Shown: positions 52,424-63,985, numbered from the stretch's first letter. The stretch is 64,000 bases of DNA from Hippopus hippopus (GCA_946811185.2 OX328100.1:18464999-18528998), one strand, 5' to 3'. Notes: generated by a model not told the origin, from the sequence alone. Made by a program: numbers and translations.

Positions 52424-52643
52424 AAATTTTTTTTTTAAATTTAAGTTAGTCTTAGATTCGTGGTTAACTAGTTAGTATGTTTGTCTGGTTAACTAGTTAG
52501 TCGATTAAGAAATTTATGTGGGTGTTTAGTTGTGGTTAGGGTTAGTCGGTTGGAGGGTTAGTCACCATGATATGGTTGGGAATGCTAGCTCATTTTGTGA
52601 TTTGCGTCCAAAAAGAGCCAGGGTGGGAATTTTACTATCTACT
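52424..52643 (-). repeat. Right terminal inverted repeat of the Polinton
   Basis: It is the inverse of 33947-34166 and ends TTTACTATCTACT. The differences from the left copy are few (for example TTGCGTCC against GACGTAAA), so little time has passed, or the ends were homogenised. Confidence 0.93.
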
Positions 52644-52649
52644 TATCTT
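52644..52649. other. Right target-site duplication TATCTT
   Basis: It is identical to 33941-33946. Confidence 0.93.
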
Positions 52650-54110
52650 GGCAAATTTCTTTTCTAAGACTGATGATAGATCTAGATCTAGTCATTGCGG
52701 CAGACTTCATACCTCTAACTACACTGATCACGATTTCAACGATGGACGTGTTGGAAAGCAGATTGCGAAAAAGCTACTGATAATCTGGTTTTGGCGATCT
52801 ACGCACTCTGAGAAACTCTGGGACAAGTAAAGCATGGATTGGTGCACATGACCGATCTACAGGTATAATACTGTCGAAGAACGGCTTTAAATACCCTATA
52901 AATAAACCAGAGTGCGTTGATCGCCTTGCTTAGATTATTTGTAGGTTTTTTTTTTGTCTCCTATCTGCAATCGATTGTAAAACTTCAACATGAACATATG
53001 ATAGGGTCCTCGTCAGTCACCGGTAGATTTTCAAGTCATTTCTTTTAACCCACATCTCGAATCATCCGGATACCGAAAGAACTTTTCCGCAGTATGTCGG
53101 ATGTATTTGAATTTGAACTAAACTGTCTAGTAATTTTCTTCAAATTCGTCTCCTATCTTTTAACACATTATTCAATGTTTTCATTGATAAAGAATTTAGA
53201 CACTTCCTATTTGTATTTCTGTCTTTTCTTTCTTTCTTTCTTCTTTTATAGATCTGGAGCAACATGCAATGAGGAAATGTCTCCGTAAAATGTTCTGTTA
53301 AATTATGTGAACCAATAATCACCCCAATTTATTTGGCTCTGAACCTGAATTAACAAAATTGTCGGGGAACGGTCTTTATTTTGTTAAGAGAATCCGGGAC
53401 CGTCCTCCCTATTTCACATGTATCTACGAAAGAAGAATGCATTCTACTTTTGACAACGCTCAAAATTATAGTTTTGGTAAAGCCGATCTTCGCAAGCCAA
53501 GGTGACGACCACTACGTAGATCTTATCAAGATCCACATTATGATCGTCATCATGGCTTACGAAGACGGGCAAAGCCGGGATTCGAAATCAAAACCCTATG
53601 ATTTCAAGATCTAGCTTGCAATTCAACTTATTAGATAGATGTTCTACAAATCATTCACGTCGCTTGTATTGAGGCTTTGCCTTTTTCATACTAATAACAT
53701 TTATATGCATATAGATCTACCGATGGGTTTTCGTCGGACTGGAAGGGTCGGAGAGGGACACAGACATTCATCGTAGGGACTGTTCCTGTATTATTAAAAA
53801 AAAAAAAAAATCCCAACATACATGATTATTATTCAGTAGTCATCACTGCATTTAATCAAACTTAATGTCCTTCTTTTCTCTCTGTGTGTGTTGCCTTTTT
53901 TTTTCAGTAAATGAAAATTTGGAATACCTAAAAATATGCTTATGTGTGTAGACACTGTTGCCTGACGCAGTCACTATTTGGCCAGTTTGTCTACGACGTA
54001 TTTTATGCTAATACAAGACAAATAACTTAATTTCTCAGAAAGCAGATGCAAAATACATTTCAACATGGAACAAACTGCACGCGATGAGACGCTGTGATGA
54101 CACCAATAGC
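52650..54110. other. No recognisable feature
   Basis: The right flank of the Polinton. A short TTTC run lies at 53224-53241 and an A-run at 53796. Small frames have no motifs. Confidence 0.4.
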
Positions 54111-54112
54111 TG

Positions 54113-54340
54113 TTAACCCTTTACCAAGCAATCCCTTGTTTTACGACTTTAAAAAAGAGGCCTTTCGAAAACATTGTGGGAAAAGGAGAAAATGCTGGTA
54201 ACCAGCATCTTCTCCTTTTCCAACAATGTTTCCTAACCTATCAAGGGCAAATTTCATCATGTGGGTCTCCTTTAATTTGTCGTCTGCAAATGCTTTCAAT
54301 TTGGAATGGTCTAACATTTTGTCATTTGGTAAAGGGTTAA
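54113..54340. repeat. Family A MITE, complete copy
   Basis: TTAACCCTTTACCA starts it and TGGTAAAGGGTTAA ends it. The central hairpin GGAGAAAATGCTGGTAACCA is near 54185. TTAA at both ends and CCC-type termini fit piggyBac-family transposition. Confidence 0.75.
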
Positions 54341-54565
54341 CTATTTACCAAACGACAAAATTTTAGAATTGTCCAAATTGAAAGCATTTGCAGACGACAA
54401 AATAAACTTGACTCAAAAGTTGAAACTTGACTTTAGAAGAGTATAAAACATTGTGGGAAAAGGAGAAAATGCTGGTTACCAGCATTTTCTCCTTTTCCCA
54501 CAATGTTTTCTGAAGGCTTCTTCCTCTGGGTCGTAAAAACCAAGGATTATTTGGTAAAGGGTTAA
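54337..54565. repeat. Family A MITE, inverted copy sharing a TTAA
   Basis: It begins with the TTAA that ends the previous copy and runs TTTACCAAACGACAAAATTT to GGTAAAGGGTTAA. It is in inverted orientation, so the pair is a tail-to-tail dimer. Hairpin at about 54450-54500. Confidence 0.75.
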
Positions 54566-56630
54566 CAAGACTGAATCATAACGAAACACTGCAAATGAAG
54601 GCTGTATTTTCTTAGTATCATTTTCTTCTTGAGCATGTGCTTGTCATTGACGCCGTATTGGTAATCCCTCGAAATCGCAACATCAGAACTCAATGTGGGC
54701 TAATGGAGTATCAAAAAGAATTTCTCGCACAGATAACATATATACATGTATGTCCACAGCTACAGCCTACACAATTATATGATTTGGTTGGTTTTGTATT
54801 GAGGTTTAACGTATTGAGTTTTTGGACAGACAGGGCAAAAACTATAAGCCCCCGACCTATCGATGCAGGGCGGGGGCATACGAAGACATAAATGGTGACT
54901 TTGAACTAGAGGGGAAACATTACCTTTTGGGGAAAGGAGAAATTGCAATCTCCTAGTCTTTCCTCTTTTCCGACAATATTTTCCAAAGCTTTATTCGTTA
55001 AGGTTGTTAAAACCATGGATTGTTTGGAATAGGGTAAAACTGTAGAGGGGATGTGGGAAAATTAATGTCAGTAACCAACATAATTATCCTTTTTCCAGAA
55101 TTTCCTTGCACTTTTTTAAAACATTATTATGGCGATATCTAACTTTGTGTCAGCAGTGGCCTATAGACATGCATCAAATTCTTTTCAAATTATTGAATGA
55201 AAACCGACATGGGATGATAACAAAACTTCTCTTTCAGCAAGTGGTTACCTGGGGAGACGAAAAGGAGGGGATTGAATTGTTCTCTGTCATTTTCAACAAT
55301 GTTTCAGATGTTCATGGTGAAATTCATTAGTGTGCTGCGTTAGTTTGTTTAAAGCTTTGCCAAAACACACATTCATAAGGCATTCTACTGAAGCAGGAGA
55401 ACCAGCGACAGTCAAATCTGTTTTGATGCATGTGAGAAAAGTAGTCAATGGCTTTGAAAAGGAAGTCGTGTTAGTACTGGCGTGAGACAGCCAGTAAACA
55501 CAGGTGCGTCACTGACCGCCAGACATGAATTTAGCTGTTAAAATGGCAATCAACACCAATGCAAGGCAAAAAAGTCCAATCTGCGAGTAGTATAAAACCA
55601 CCATTATGAGTCTAAACTATTGTAATACTAGTAGTTCAGCTCACCACATAAGCACATTCAAACGTTAGGTCAAGAAAATTGTAATTTTATCAATAAATTC
55701 CTCTTTGCACGTCATTGGACTATTTCTTACGTTTTCAGATGTATAATTTGAAAGTTTGTAGGTGTTAACATGTAGTTCAGTTAACCAATTAAAGTGGGGG
55801 GAAAATGTATGTGGGTAAAAATGTGCTTTTACCACTGAACAAAACAGCGGAAAATGTGGACTTAGATCAGACTCTGCAAAGATGTGCAAGCTGATCTCTG
55901 TCTACATTTTCTGAAAAGAAGGCATATGCTCTAACTTTCCCTAAAAGGTTACAAGTGTTCCAAACAGTGGGTTGAAGAAATGGAAGTAAAAACATGAATA
56001 ATATGTACACTACAGTACAGATTTATTTAGAACATTTTGAATTTCATTTAATCTTTTATCACAAAAACCTGAATTTTACCCATGCTGAGAAAAGACTTCG
56101 AAAACATTTTTTAATACAAAAAAAGGGAAAGAAAATGCTGGTAATAAGCATTTTCTCCTTTTTCAATAATATTTCCTCTCGTATCATTTAATTCCTTGAC
56201 ACGAGTCACTTGACAGGTCTAAAATGTGGTCATATTGTAAAGAATCGATTATTATCAAGGCAGTGTTCTTTTGATGCTATTTTCTGTCTGTTACTTTTTA
56301 TTATTTATGTGACCCATCATGCAAAAAGGTCAATCTGGGAACTCCGTAACTCAAGTTATATGAAAAAGAATTCATAGCTAGGGCTGCTTAATTAGGGTCA
56401 TTATTTGAAAAATGCCATTATTCATATGGAAAATGTCCCAAAAGCAAAATGTTTTGAGCCTAGTCAGACTGACCAGGGTCGATACTTTTCGCAGTTCCTA
56501 GATCATACATTTAAGCATGACAGGCTTTAAAAATAGATACATTCCAATGGTCTAATGCAAATTTGGTTTTAAATGCCTATTCATTATATTGGCTGTAACA
56601 ACTGTTTGCATAAAACAAAAAAAAAAAAAA
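54566..56630. repeat. Decayed family A and B MITE fragments in unique DNA
   Basis: Family A pieces lie near 54915-55045, 55050-55110 and 56085-56190 (each keeps a GGAGAAA...TTTCTCCTTTT type hairpin half). A family B piece lies near 55860-55915 and a family D piece near 56450-56530. No gene is supported. Confidence 0.45.
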
Positions 56631-56634
56631 AAAG

Positions 56635-57832
56635 AGGGCCATGATGGCCCTAAGTTGCTCACCTGAGCTTTTTGACCTAAGTACATTGTGCTTGTTTGCA
56701 TGAAGTTTTGTTACTTCTTATGCACTACGGGGTACATCATTACCACCATCAACAACAACAAAGACAACATGATCTCATATAAATTTACTGATTTTGTATT
56801 ACACCCAATTTTGGTTCTCTGAGATATCATCAAGACAGACATTCTGACCAATTTTCATGAGTATCAGACTGAAAATGTGGCCTCTAGAGCCTACACAAGT
56901 TTTTTCTAAGATTTGACCTGGTGACCTAGTCTTTTGGTTGGTTGTATTGGGGTTTAACGCCACTTTAACAGCTAAGGTCATATCATGGCGTTCGGTGACG
57001 CACATGTGTTTCCTGGCTTTCTCACACCAGTACTAACACAACTTTCTTTCCAAAGCCACCGACTACTTTTCTCACATGCTTCAGCAGAGGTGAGAGGCGA
57101 AAATACGCCGGAAAGAAGGTTCGCCTCAACCGGGTATCGAACTCACAACCACCAGGTCATGAGTCCGACACACTCACCACTGAGCCACTCGGGCGGGGCC
57201 CTAGTCTTTTACCCGACATGATTCATATTCGATCTCATTTCAGATAACATCTAGACAAACATTCTGACCTTTTTTTATGAGTATCCAACTTTCAAAGATT
57301 TCACCTTGTGACCTAGTTTTAAACCTGACATGAACCAATTTCAAACTTATCCAAGATAATAATTATCACCAAGACCAAGGTCCTGGCCAAGTTTCATGAG
57401 TATCAGACTGAAAATGTGGCCTCTAGAGCATACACAGGATTTTTCTAAGATTTTACTTGGTGACCTAGTTTTTGACCAAACATAATCCATTATACAACTC
57501 ATCTGAGATACCATGAAGACAAACATTACAACTCATCATTTTTATAAACTTTCAAGAGTATTGGACTGAAAATGTGGCCTCTACAGCGTACACATACTCA
57601 TACTTTTTTTATGATTTGACCATGTTGACCTAGTTTTTGACCTGACATGTCCCATTTCCAATCTTGCCCAAGATATCATAATGACAAACATTCTGACCAA
57701 GTTTCATGTGTATCGGACTGGATATGTGGCCTCTAGAGCATACACAATTTAAAAGTTGATGATGAACCACTGACACAGCACGATCACAAAAGCTCACCTT
57801 GAGCACTTCGTTTTCAGGTGAGCTAAAAAAAA
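56635..57832 (+). repeat. Bivalve repeat with GCTCACCTGAG/CAGGTGAGCT ends and internal tandem units
   Basis: GGGCCATGATGGCCCTAAGT and GCTCACCTGAGC open it and TTTTCAGGTGAGCTAAAAAA closes it, so the ends are inverted. Inside, a unit of roughly 170 bp (GACAAACATTCTGACCAAGT ... AAAATGTGGCCTCTAGAGCA) recurs about five times. A SINE is inserted at 56936-57199. Confidence 0.7.
56936..57199 (-). mobile_element. tRNA-derived SINE with 11-bp target duplication
   Basis: CCTAGTCTTTT flanks it exactly (56925-56935, 57200-57210). Read on the minus strand, the head is GCCCGAGTGGCTCAGTGG (A box) with the B box GAGTTCGATACCC, then the body, ending in the GTTTAACGCCA block and a CAACCAACC tail. It is a full, little-changed copy of the family seen at 2826-2995. 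Confidence 0.85.
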
Positions 57833-57894
57833 ACCATGCATTTTCACTTGGTTAGGAAATATTAGATCCAAATACATGTACTGTAACTCTAACT

Positions 57895-58324
57895 CTACTA
57901 AACAACAACATTCAAGACAAATTGAATGCATAAATGCAGACAACAAATTAAATGTAGCCAAAATGATCTTGGAAAAGATGGAAAACATTGTGGGAAAAGG
58001 AGGAAATGTTGGTTACCAGCATTTTCTCCTTTCCCTGCAATTCTTTCCGAAGCTTTCTACCTCAGACTTCATGAAACTCGCAATGGAGTGGTGACCGTTT
58101 AACCCTTTACCAAACAACAAAATTTTTGACATGTCCAAATGGAAAGCAATTGCATACAAAATTAATCTAACTACAAATTGAAATTTGTTTTGGGACAGGT
58201 TAAAAACTTTGTGAGAAAAGGTGAAAATGCTGGTTACCAGCATTTTCTCCTTTTCCCATGATGTTTACCAAAGCCTTTAACCTCAGGATTGTTAAAACTC
58301 GAGATTGTGTGGTAAAAAGGTTAA
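57895..58324. repeat. Two adjacent family A MITEs
   Basis: A partial copy (about 57895-58102) is followed by a full one (58099-58324) starting TTAACCCTTTACCAAACAAC. Each has the GGAGAAAATG...CATTTTCTCC hairpin. Confidence 0.65.
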
Positions 58325-58489
58325 AGCTGCATTTTATTTCTAAAATGACATCATGATTGAGAACATTATAGAACCTAGACCACACACGTTATGCAGTCTG
58401 ATCTTGACTACAATGTCTATAAAAAGCATCTACAGTGGTGAAAGGCACTCTCTGGCTTTTTTTGACTAAAAGGGAAAATACAACAACAA

Positions 58490-58740
58490 GCATGATCAAT
58501 CTTTTACTAGTATAACTTAAAATCTTTCCCAAACAATCCAGGGTTTTCAGCCTTTTGAAGACATTGAGGGAAAAGGAAAAATGCTGTTTACCAATATTTT
58601 CTCCTTTTATCACAATGTTTTGTAGCCTGTCAAAACAATTCTTAATTTTTGCATCAAATTCATTATGTTTTCGGCAAATGCTTTGAATTTTGAACAGTCT
58701 AAAATTAGTGCTTTTTTTAACGTAATTCGCGAAACAAATT
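58490..58740. repeat. Family A MITE, decayed
   Basis: It contains AAACAATCCAGGGTTTTCAG, a GGAAAAATGCTGTTTACCAA hairpin half and TTCGGCAAATGCTTTGAATT. Confidence 0.5.
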
Positions 58741-58854
58741 TTCACTTGTACTAATCTCAGGGCAATGTTTCAGGAAAAAACTTAAGTCTCATATTTTACT
58801 CAGATCCACAAAGAGACTTCTTTTCTGACTGGAGCTTGTTATTGCAGAGGCATT

Positions 58855-59045
58855 TCACTAACATGAACAGACTTACGTAACATTCTCAAATGCAAAGCTG
58901 ACACTGCGATTCAGACTCAACATAGCAAAATAACGGACTTAAGTCTGTTAAATAACTCAAGTCCATTTATTTTGCATAGTTGAGCCCGAAACATAGTGTC
59001 AACTCCCGATTTCAGAATGTTACTACAGTCTATTAATGTTACTCA
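58855..59045. repeat. Palindromic MITE around ACGGACTTAAGTCTGTT
   Basis: GTAACATTCT at 58878 pairs with AGAATGTTAC at about 59014. GACTCAACATAGCAAAATAA pairs with TTATTTTGCATAGTTGAGCC across the central ACGGACTTAAGTC. Confidence 0.6.
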
Positions 59046-59139
59046 AACAAGGAACTAAACCTAAGTAAGAACCTGGGACAATTAGTAGATTTGAGTAACA
59101 CGAGAGACTTTAGTGGGTTTTTTTTTTGTGAATCCGGGC

Positions 59140-59285
59140 CCTGTACTCATGCCTAATGTATGGGTCAATGGACAGTCCCGAAGTTGACCCTGAACCCTGA
59201 TGCCAGGTATAGAAGTCGGGACCTTGTGATTATGAGGCCAACAGTCTAGCTCACAACTGTAGACACCACACATCATGCTGATCAA
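59140..59285 (-). repeat. Possible tRNA-derived SINE fragment
   Basis: On the minus strand GAGCTAGACTGTTGGCCTCA and AAGGTCCCGACTTC resemble an A box and a weak B box. The family is not identified. Confidence 0.3.
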
Positions 59286-59309
59286 TTTTACTGGTTGGCA
59301 ATCACAGGA

Positions 59310-59470
59310 TTAACCCTTTACCAGAGAACAAAATGTAAGCATTTTTAGATGACAAATGCTACTAAAACAATAATAATTGTGTTTCATACGAGAGAAATCA
59401 TTGTGAGAAAAGGATAAAATGCTGGTAACCATCATTTCCTCCTTTTCCCACAATGTTTTCAAATGTCTGC
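59310..59470. repeat. Family A MITE, decayed
   Basis: TTAACCCTTTACCAGAGAAC at the left and a GATAAAATGCTGGTAACCAT hairpin are recognisable. Confidence 0.55.
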
Positions 59471-59672
59471 TTTGTCTGTGCAGGCTGACATGGGCCGAAA
59501 CATTTTGCTATCTTTAAATTTTCTGCATGTCAAAGGATAATTCTACCTCATGATTCAGTCCGTTGTTTGAAAAAATGGGTTTTATAGATCCATAATTAGG
59601 TGATGTCTTGCTTGGTATGATGCTTCATGGAGTTGCGTTAAGCCTTGTTTTGCCAAAGCATGGCTCATATAT
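59470..59672. repeat. MITE family D, copy 4, left end lost
   Basis: TGTGCAGGCTGACATGGGCC and TTTTGCCAAAGCATGGCTCA match family D. Confidence 0.55.
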
Positions 59673-59883
59673 AGAAAGCAAAATAGATTATAGAGCTTCA
59701 TCTTTAACCATATAACAACAATGTTATTTATAACTTGTTCTGAAATTTCTTTGAAGTGCAGACGAGCAAACAAACTAACGATGAATGCACAAATAAACAA
59801 ACAGACTGGCCAAACGCAATTGGCAAGGAATTAAAATTTAAAAATGTTAGGTCAGCAGTGTTTGGGAACACTGTCATTAGTCC

Positions 59884-60502
59884 TTAACCCTTTACCAAAC
59901 AATCCCTGGTTTTTACGAACCTGAGATTGAAGCCTTTTGAAAACATTGTGGGAAAAGGAGAAAATGCTGGTAACCAGCATTTTCTCCTTTTCCCATGATG
60001 TTTTCTACCCTGCTGGAAACAAATTTCAATTTTTTAGTCACGTTTATTTTGTCGTCTGCAAATGCTTTCAATTTGGACCAGTGTAAAATTTTCTCGTTTG
60101 GTAAAGAGTTAACTCTTTATCAAACGACAGCATTTTGGACTTGTCCACATTGAAAGTATCTGCAGACGACAAATTAAATACGACTCAAAAGTTAGAATTT
60201 GTTATTCAAAGGGTAGAAAACTTATTGGGAAAGGGAGACAATGCTGGTTAATCCTTTACCAAACAACAAAGATTTAGACTCTTAGCTCATTACCAAACGA
60301 CAAAATTTTAGACATGTCCAAATTTAAAAGTATTTGCAGATGAAAAATTTAAGGGAGCTTAAAAGGTGGAATTTGTCCATGATAAAGTTGTGGAAAAAGG
60401 ATAAAATGCTGGTTACCAGTATTTTCTCCTTTTCCAACAATGTTTTCAAAAGGCTTCTTTCCCAGGGTCGTTAAAATCCGGGATTGTTTGGTATAGGGTT
60501 AA
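59884..60502. repeat. Cluster of three family A MITEs
   Basis: A full copy (59884-60112) shares its right TTAA with an inverted copy truncated at its hairpin (60109-about 60245). A third, inverted copy follows (about 60285-60502). The repeated end-to-end pairing matches 54113-54565. Confidence 0.65.
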
Positions 60503-60534
60503 CAGCATTTCTCCTTTTCTGTTGTTTCTTGTTT

Positions 60535-60721
60535 TCATCCAATATACAATTTCTTATAAAATATTTTAACATTGCCCAATATCATTGTTGAAAGTTTTTT
60601 ATGTTTCTGTATCAGCTCAACACACTGGAGTTTTTCAGGGAGTTTTTTTAGAAGGTTTTTCTTCATTGCTAACAACACGATGTTTTTTCCATCTAGGTCC
60701 ATGGCCTCCTTCCACTGCAGA
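60535..60721 (-). CDS. Candidate terminal coding exon of an unknown host gene
   Basis: On the minus strand a pyrimidine-rich TTTTTTGTTTTCAG ends at 60722. A frame of about 61 codons with normal protein composition then runs LQWKEAMDLDGKNIVLLAMK ... LPEKLQCVELIQKH to a TGA at 60535-60537. There is no ATG near its start, so it would be an internal-to-last exon. I do not recognise the protein; upstream exons would lie at higher coordinates. It is the best host-gene candidate in the window but remains unproven. Confidence 0.35.
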
Positions 60722-60729
60722 CTGAAAAC

Positions 60730-61331
60730 AAAAAATCAAAATTGACAGAAAACCAACCAACTTCTACAATTCTTGACTATCATTGTACCTAAAATTTTGT
60801 TAATGTCTGTTTTGTTGGCTTAAACATCGCACTGACAGTATTTCAATCATTTGGATATGACAACTACTTGAGATCAATACAGTGTTGCCAAACTGCAGTA
60901 GGCATGTGGCATGATACCACACCAAGTCACTATATCTGTATACTGGGCATTGAACACTGGAACTACACTTATATGCTGAGTGCCAAGCATGGGAGCTATT
61001 GAAGTAGCTTTTGTTAATATCTGTTGATACATGTAAATACTGAAACAAAATAAAGAAACTTTGAAAAAGAACCTGAAATGGGCTCCTCTTCCATTTTCCT
61101 AGATTTGGAAAAATCATTCAACCAGAACCAAATTATAATATGCATATCTTAACTTTGTATTGAAACTTCCTATGGCGGTTTAATAGAAACCTGTCCCGTT
61201 GGTTTGGAGAAATAGCTGGGACTAAACCAAAGTTTGTGGGGGAGTTGAAATAATGCGGTTTGATAATCAGGGGAGGTAAATAACAACAAACTATATATCT
61301 CTAATAAGAGGGGTTGTTTCCCTTGATAAGT

Positions 61332-61345
<14 letters not shown>
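60730..61345. other. No recognisable feature
   Basis: It could be intron or flank of the exon candidate at 60535-60721. No other exon is convincing. Confidence 0.3.

Positions 61346-61380
<35 letters not shown>
61331..61380. repeat. TA/GT microsatellite
   Basis: An AT run is followed by a perfect GT run of about 17 units. Long frames over it are artefacts. Confidence 0.9.
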
Positions 61381-61384
<4 letters not shown>

Positions 61385-61499
61385 ACAAGCAATTTCGTTG
61401 AAATGATATCACCCGCTGAAAAATACCTTTTTTGATACAAACATATTAGAGGTATTGTGTTTTGCATGTACATGTGGCCTTTTTGTTATTGGTTCATGA

Positions 61500-61700
61500 T
61501 GAAATTTTACATTAAGCTGCCTTTTTCCATGGCACAGCATTTCATTACATAAATATATATATAGGCCTATAGGAGGTCCATAACAGGATTATAAATTAAG
61601 TCTCCTTTTTCCAGAACATGGCATTTCATTAAATGAAAACAAATAAAGAAAATATACATTAAGCCCCCTTTTTCCATGACACGTCATTATATATAGAAAA
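61500..61700. repeat. Three spaced copies of a family D-like end
   Basis: CATTAAGCTGCCTTTTTCCA, TTAAGTCTCCTTTTTCCAGA and CATTAAGCCCCCTTTTTCCA lie about 60-90 bp apart, each followed by a CATTTCATTA or CATTATATA segment. Confidence 0.5.
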
Positions 61701-61713
61701 AAAAAAAAACTGT

Positions 61714-61900
61714 ACGAGGCGCAGTCGGAAAGTTCCCGGACTGGTCAATTTATAAGCATACTAGCGTCCCGATCATGCTAAAATTTGGTACACATATAAA
61801 CGTGATCTCGCCTTTTTAGTTTGCCTATGTTTGAAAACAATTCATTCGATAATTCGTCCGTAGAAGATGCTTAACAACAGGTGGGTACTCAGTTATGGAG
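61714..61900. mobile_element. Mariner-like terminal fragment
   Basis: TACGAGGCGCAGTCGGAAAG followed by TTCCCGGACTGG is like the end of a mariner-type inverted repeat. No transposase and no second end are visible. Confidence 0.4.
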
Positions 61901-62099
61901 CAATTCAAAAATCTTAGCGTGTAGGAAATTCTTGATCATAAACCAACATTTTAAGTTTCATTAAATGCTGCCATAACGTCGTGAGTTTTTGCATGGAGTC
62001 CCACCAACATTATTTCAAAGTAATTCTGAAGAATCAGCGTGAACGGTTTATAATCTTAAATTTGAAGAGCGTTTTTCATAGCAATCAGGGATCTTATAT

Positions 62100-62259
62100 A
62101 CAGGGATAGGAAACGCGGTATAACTTCCGGTTATTCACTGTCTTCTTTCGAATTGACCGCAAAGGAAAAAACGGCGGCCATCTTAAATTTCGGCATACGA
62201 CGGTCACTGTTTTAATCAACGTTTTGCTTGGTTATCCCATACGTCCTTCTCAACAGGTA
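62100..62259 (+). other. Candidate non-coding first exon of a host transcript
   Basis: A segment with higher GC (AAAACGGCGGCCATCTT) ends at CAACAG|GTAAGT, a consensus splice donor. A strong acceptor TTTTTTTCCAG|ATATGT follows at 63015. No open frame links them, so a non-coding RNA or 5' untranslated region is possible. Confidence 0.3.
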
Positions 62260-63014
62260 AGTTTCGAATATTTACATTCTTAGAATATATGTAACATCAA
62301 TTTTTTCGGAGATTTTGTTTTATATGCTTATTTTGGCGTTAAAAAATCATGACCTAATCATGTTTGCCCCGTAGGGGATGTTCAGCAGGAGGATTTAGTG
62401 ACGTGCAAAAGTACTTTTTAAGTACATAAAGTAGCGTCCAAATAGCAACATGTTGGTAAAAATCACGAGATAGAGTACATCTCCTTGTATTAAAGCCAAT
62501 TTTGTGCTGATTTTCGATTCCTAAGTTAGATAATTATGGGCTCAAAACTGGGCTATTTTCGGTATTTTATCACAAAATGGCGGACCAATGTGGTGAATTT
62601 GGCGGGACCCTAGTGATAGTTGTAGCATTCTCAATTTATTTTTAGAAATAAATTTGTTCATATTTTGACATATTTATAAGCAGTAAGTATTTCTTTTTGT
62701 TTTTAAATCAAATCTAGTGATTTTCGATGCCAAGGTTGGATAACTGTGGGCTCAAAAACTTGGCTATTTTAGGTCTTAATTGCAAGATGGCAGCCTAAAA
62801 AGGGGTTATTTCAGTAAAGGTGGAAGCGCAGTACCGCACATTAGTCAAAAATGATTGGATCTCTGATAGTTGGCCATATCCTGAACAAATTCTCATTATA
62901 GTCTAACCATGTGTAAATAAAACCATATTTTGCAACGTAACTGAAGAATTAAAATGTTACGTTTTGTAAAAAGGAGAAGTTTGAAATTCAGTTGGTTCTA
63001 TATTTTTTTCCAGA
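62260..63014 (+). repeat. Intron-like segment with an internal duplication
   Basis: GATTTTCGAT...GGGCTCAAAACTGGGCTATT (62511-62600) recurs, diverged, at 62718-62805 (period about 207). Confidence 0.5.
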
Positions 63015-63308
63015 TATGTATTGTGAGAGCACAAACACTTCAAAACATGGTTTCAAGAGCTGTCAACATACTGTTGTGATGCATCCTGTGAACAGAAGAA
63101 TGACATTGAAGATAGTTTTGTAATTCTGCATAAAGTGTGCTAGTATAAAACTGAAGCTGGGCTTGAAAACTTGGAATATTAAAGACCAAATCAGCTGTGA
63201 ACTGTACAAACCTGCAAGAAAAATGCTAAAGTGAAATTAATGTATTTGATTATGAAAGCTGTGAGCTTCTTCTACCACCAAAGTATATTTAGTATGTATA
63301 GCTCAATA

Positions 63309-63985
63309 AGCCACTAGAAGTATGGAGTTATTTAATTATCTGTGACAAATGCTAGTATTCCTGAATCCTAAGTTTTCACTAACCTGGGGAATATCCATAC
63401 TTCCGAAAACAATGTGAACAAAGAAGAAACTACCAGTAAGTACATGTCACATTTTCTCATTTCCCCAGGAAAAACAAGTCTCCTCATTTCAGTTTCATTT
63501 CATTTGTCGTCTGCAAATGCTTTCAAATTAGACATGTCCAAAATTTTGTAATCTGACAAAAAGTTAAGGATGGAACCTTGCTCAATTTGCAATGTTTCAC
63601 AACATTTTAGTTGTATCAAAGCAGCCATTATACTTATCTATTTGTTTTTTGACTTTGCACAACTGTCTGCACAAGCTGCGTGTTGCTTTTCCTCATCAAC
63701 ATATTTTTTGAGGGAGAGAAGTATGTATCTGTGTTGTGCAAAATTCTCTGAGAATCATGATGTTGGTTTCCCACTACTCACACTATTGTCATAAAACACT
63801 AAAAGTACATGTATTAAATTTGACATACTTTTGGTTTCTTCAAACAACACAGTACATTCCGTATCTACAGTCTTACAAGCCACTTGTGGTAAGGAGTTAT
63901 CTAATAATCTGTGACAGATGCCAGTATTCCTGAATCCTAAGTTTTCACTACCATGGGAAATATTTACACATCTGAAAACATTGTG
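63309..63985 (+). repeat. Direct repeat of about 110 bp, 560 bp apart
   Basis: CCACTAGAAGTATGGAGTTA ... CCTGAATCCTAAGTTTTCAC at 63312 recurs at 63881 (CCACTTGTGGTAAGGAGTTA...). A family A tail (TTTGTCGTCTGCAAATGCTT) lies between them at about 63504, and another family A hairpin begins at 63975. Confidence 0.6.

Larger units (their letters stand above)
33947..52643. mobile_element. Polinton/Maverick (adintovirus-like) element, 18,697 bp
   Basis: Inverted repeats of about 220 bp bound it, and the 6-bp TATCTT flanks it on both sides, which is the signature of Polinton integration. It encodes PolB, chromodomain integrase, adenain-like protease, packaging ATPase, two jelly-roll capsid proteins and small virion proteins, so it has the gene set of a self-replicating, virion-forming mobile virus. 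Accessory genes are a ribonucleotide reductase large subunit, fibre, phospholipase A2-like, dUTPase-like and two RING genes. All genes appear intronless and more AT-rich than typical host exons. The perfect target duplication says it has not been rearranged since insertion; frameshifts and stops say this copy no longer works as a unit. Confidence 0.97.

Noticed and set aside
60800..61117. 105-residue minus-strand frame
   Set aside because: No recognisable domain and mixed hydrophobic composition; upstream exon evidence for the 60535 candidate is not in this frame.
61291..61473. Open frames rich in THTH
   Set aside because: They come from the GT microsatellite read on the minus strand.
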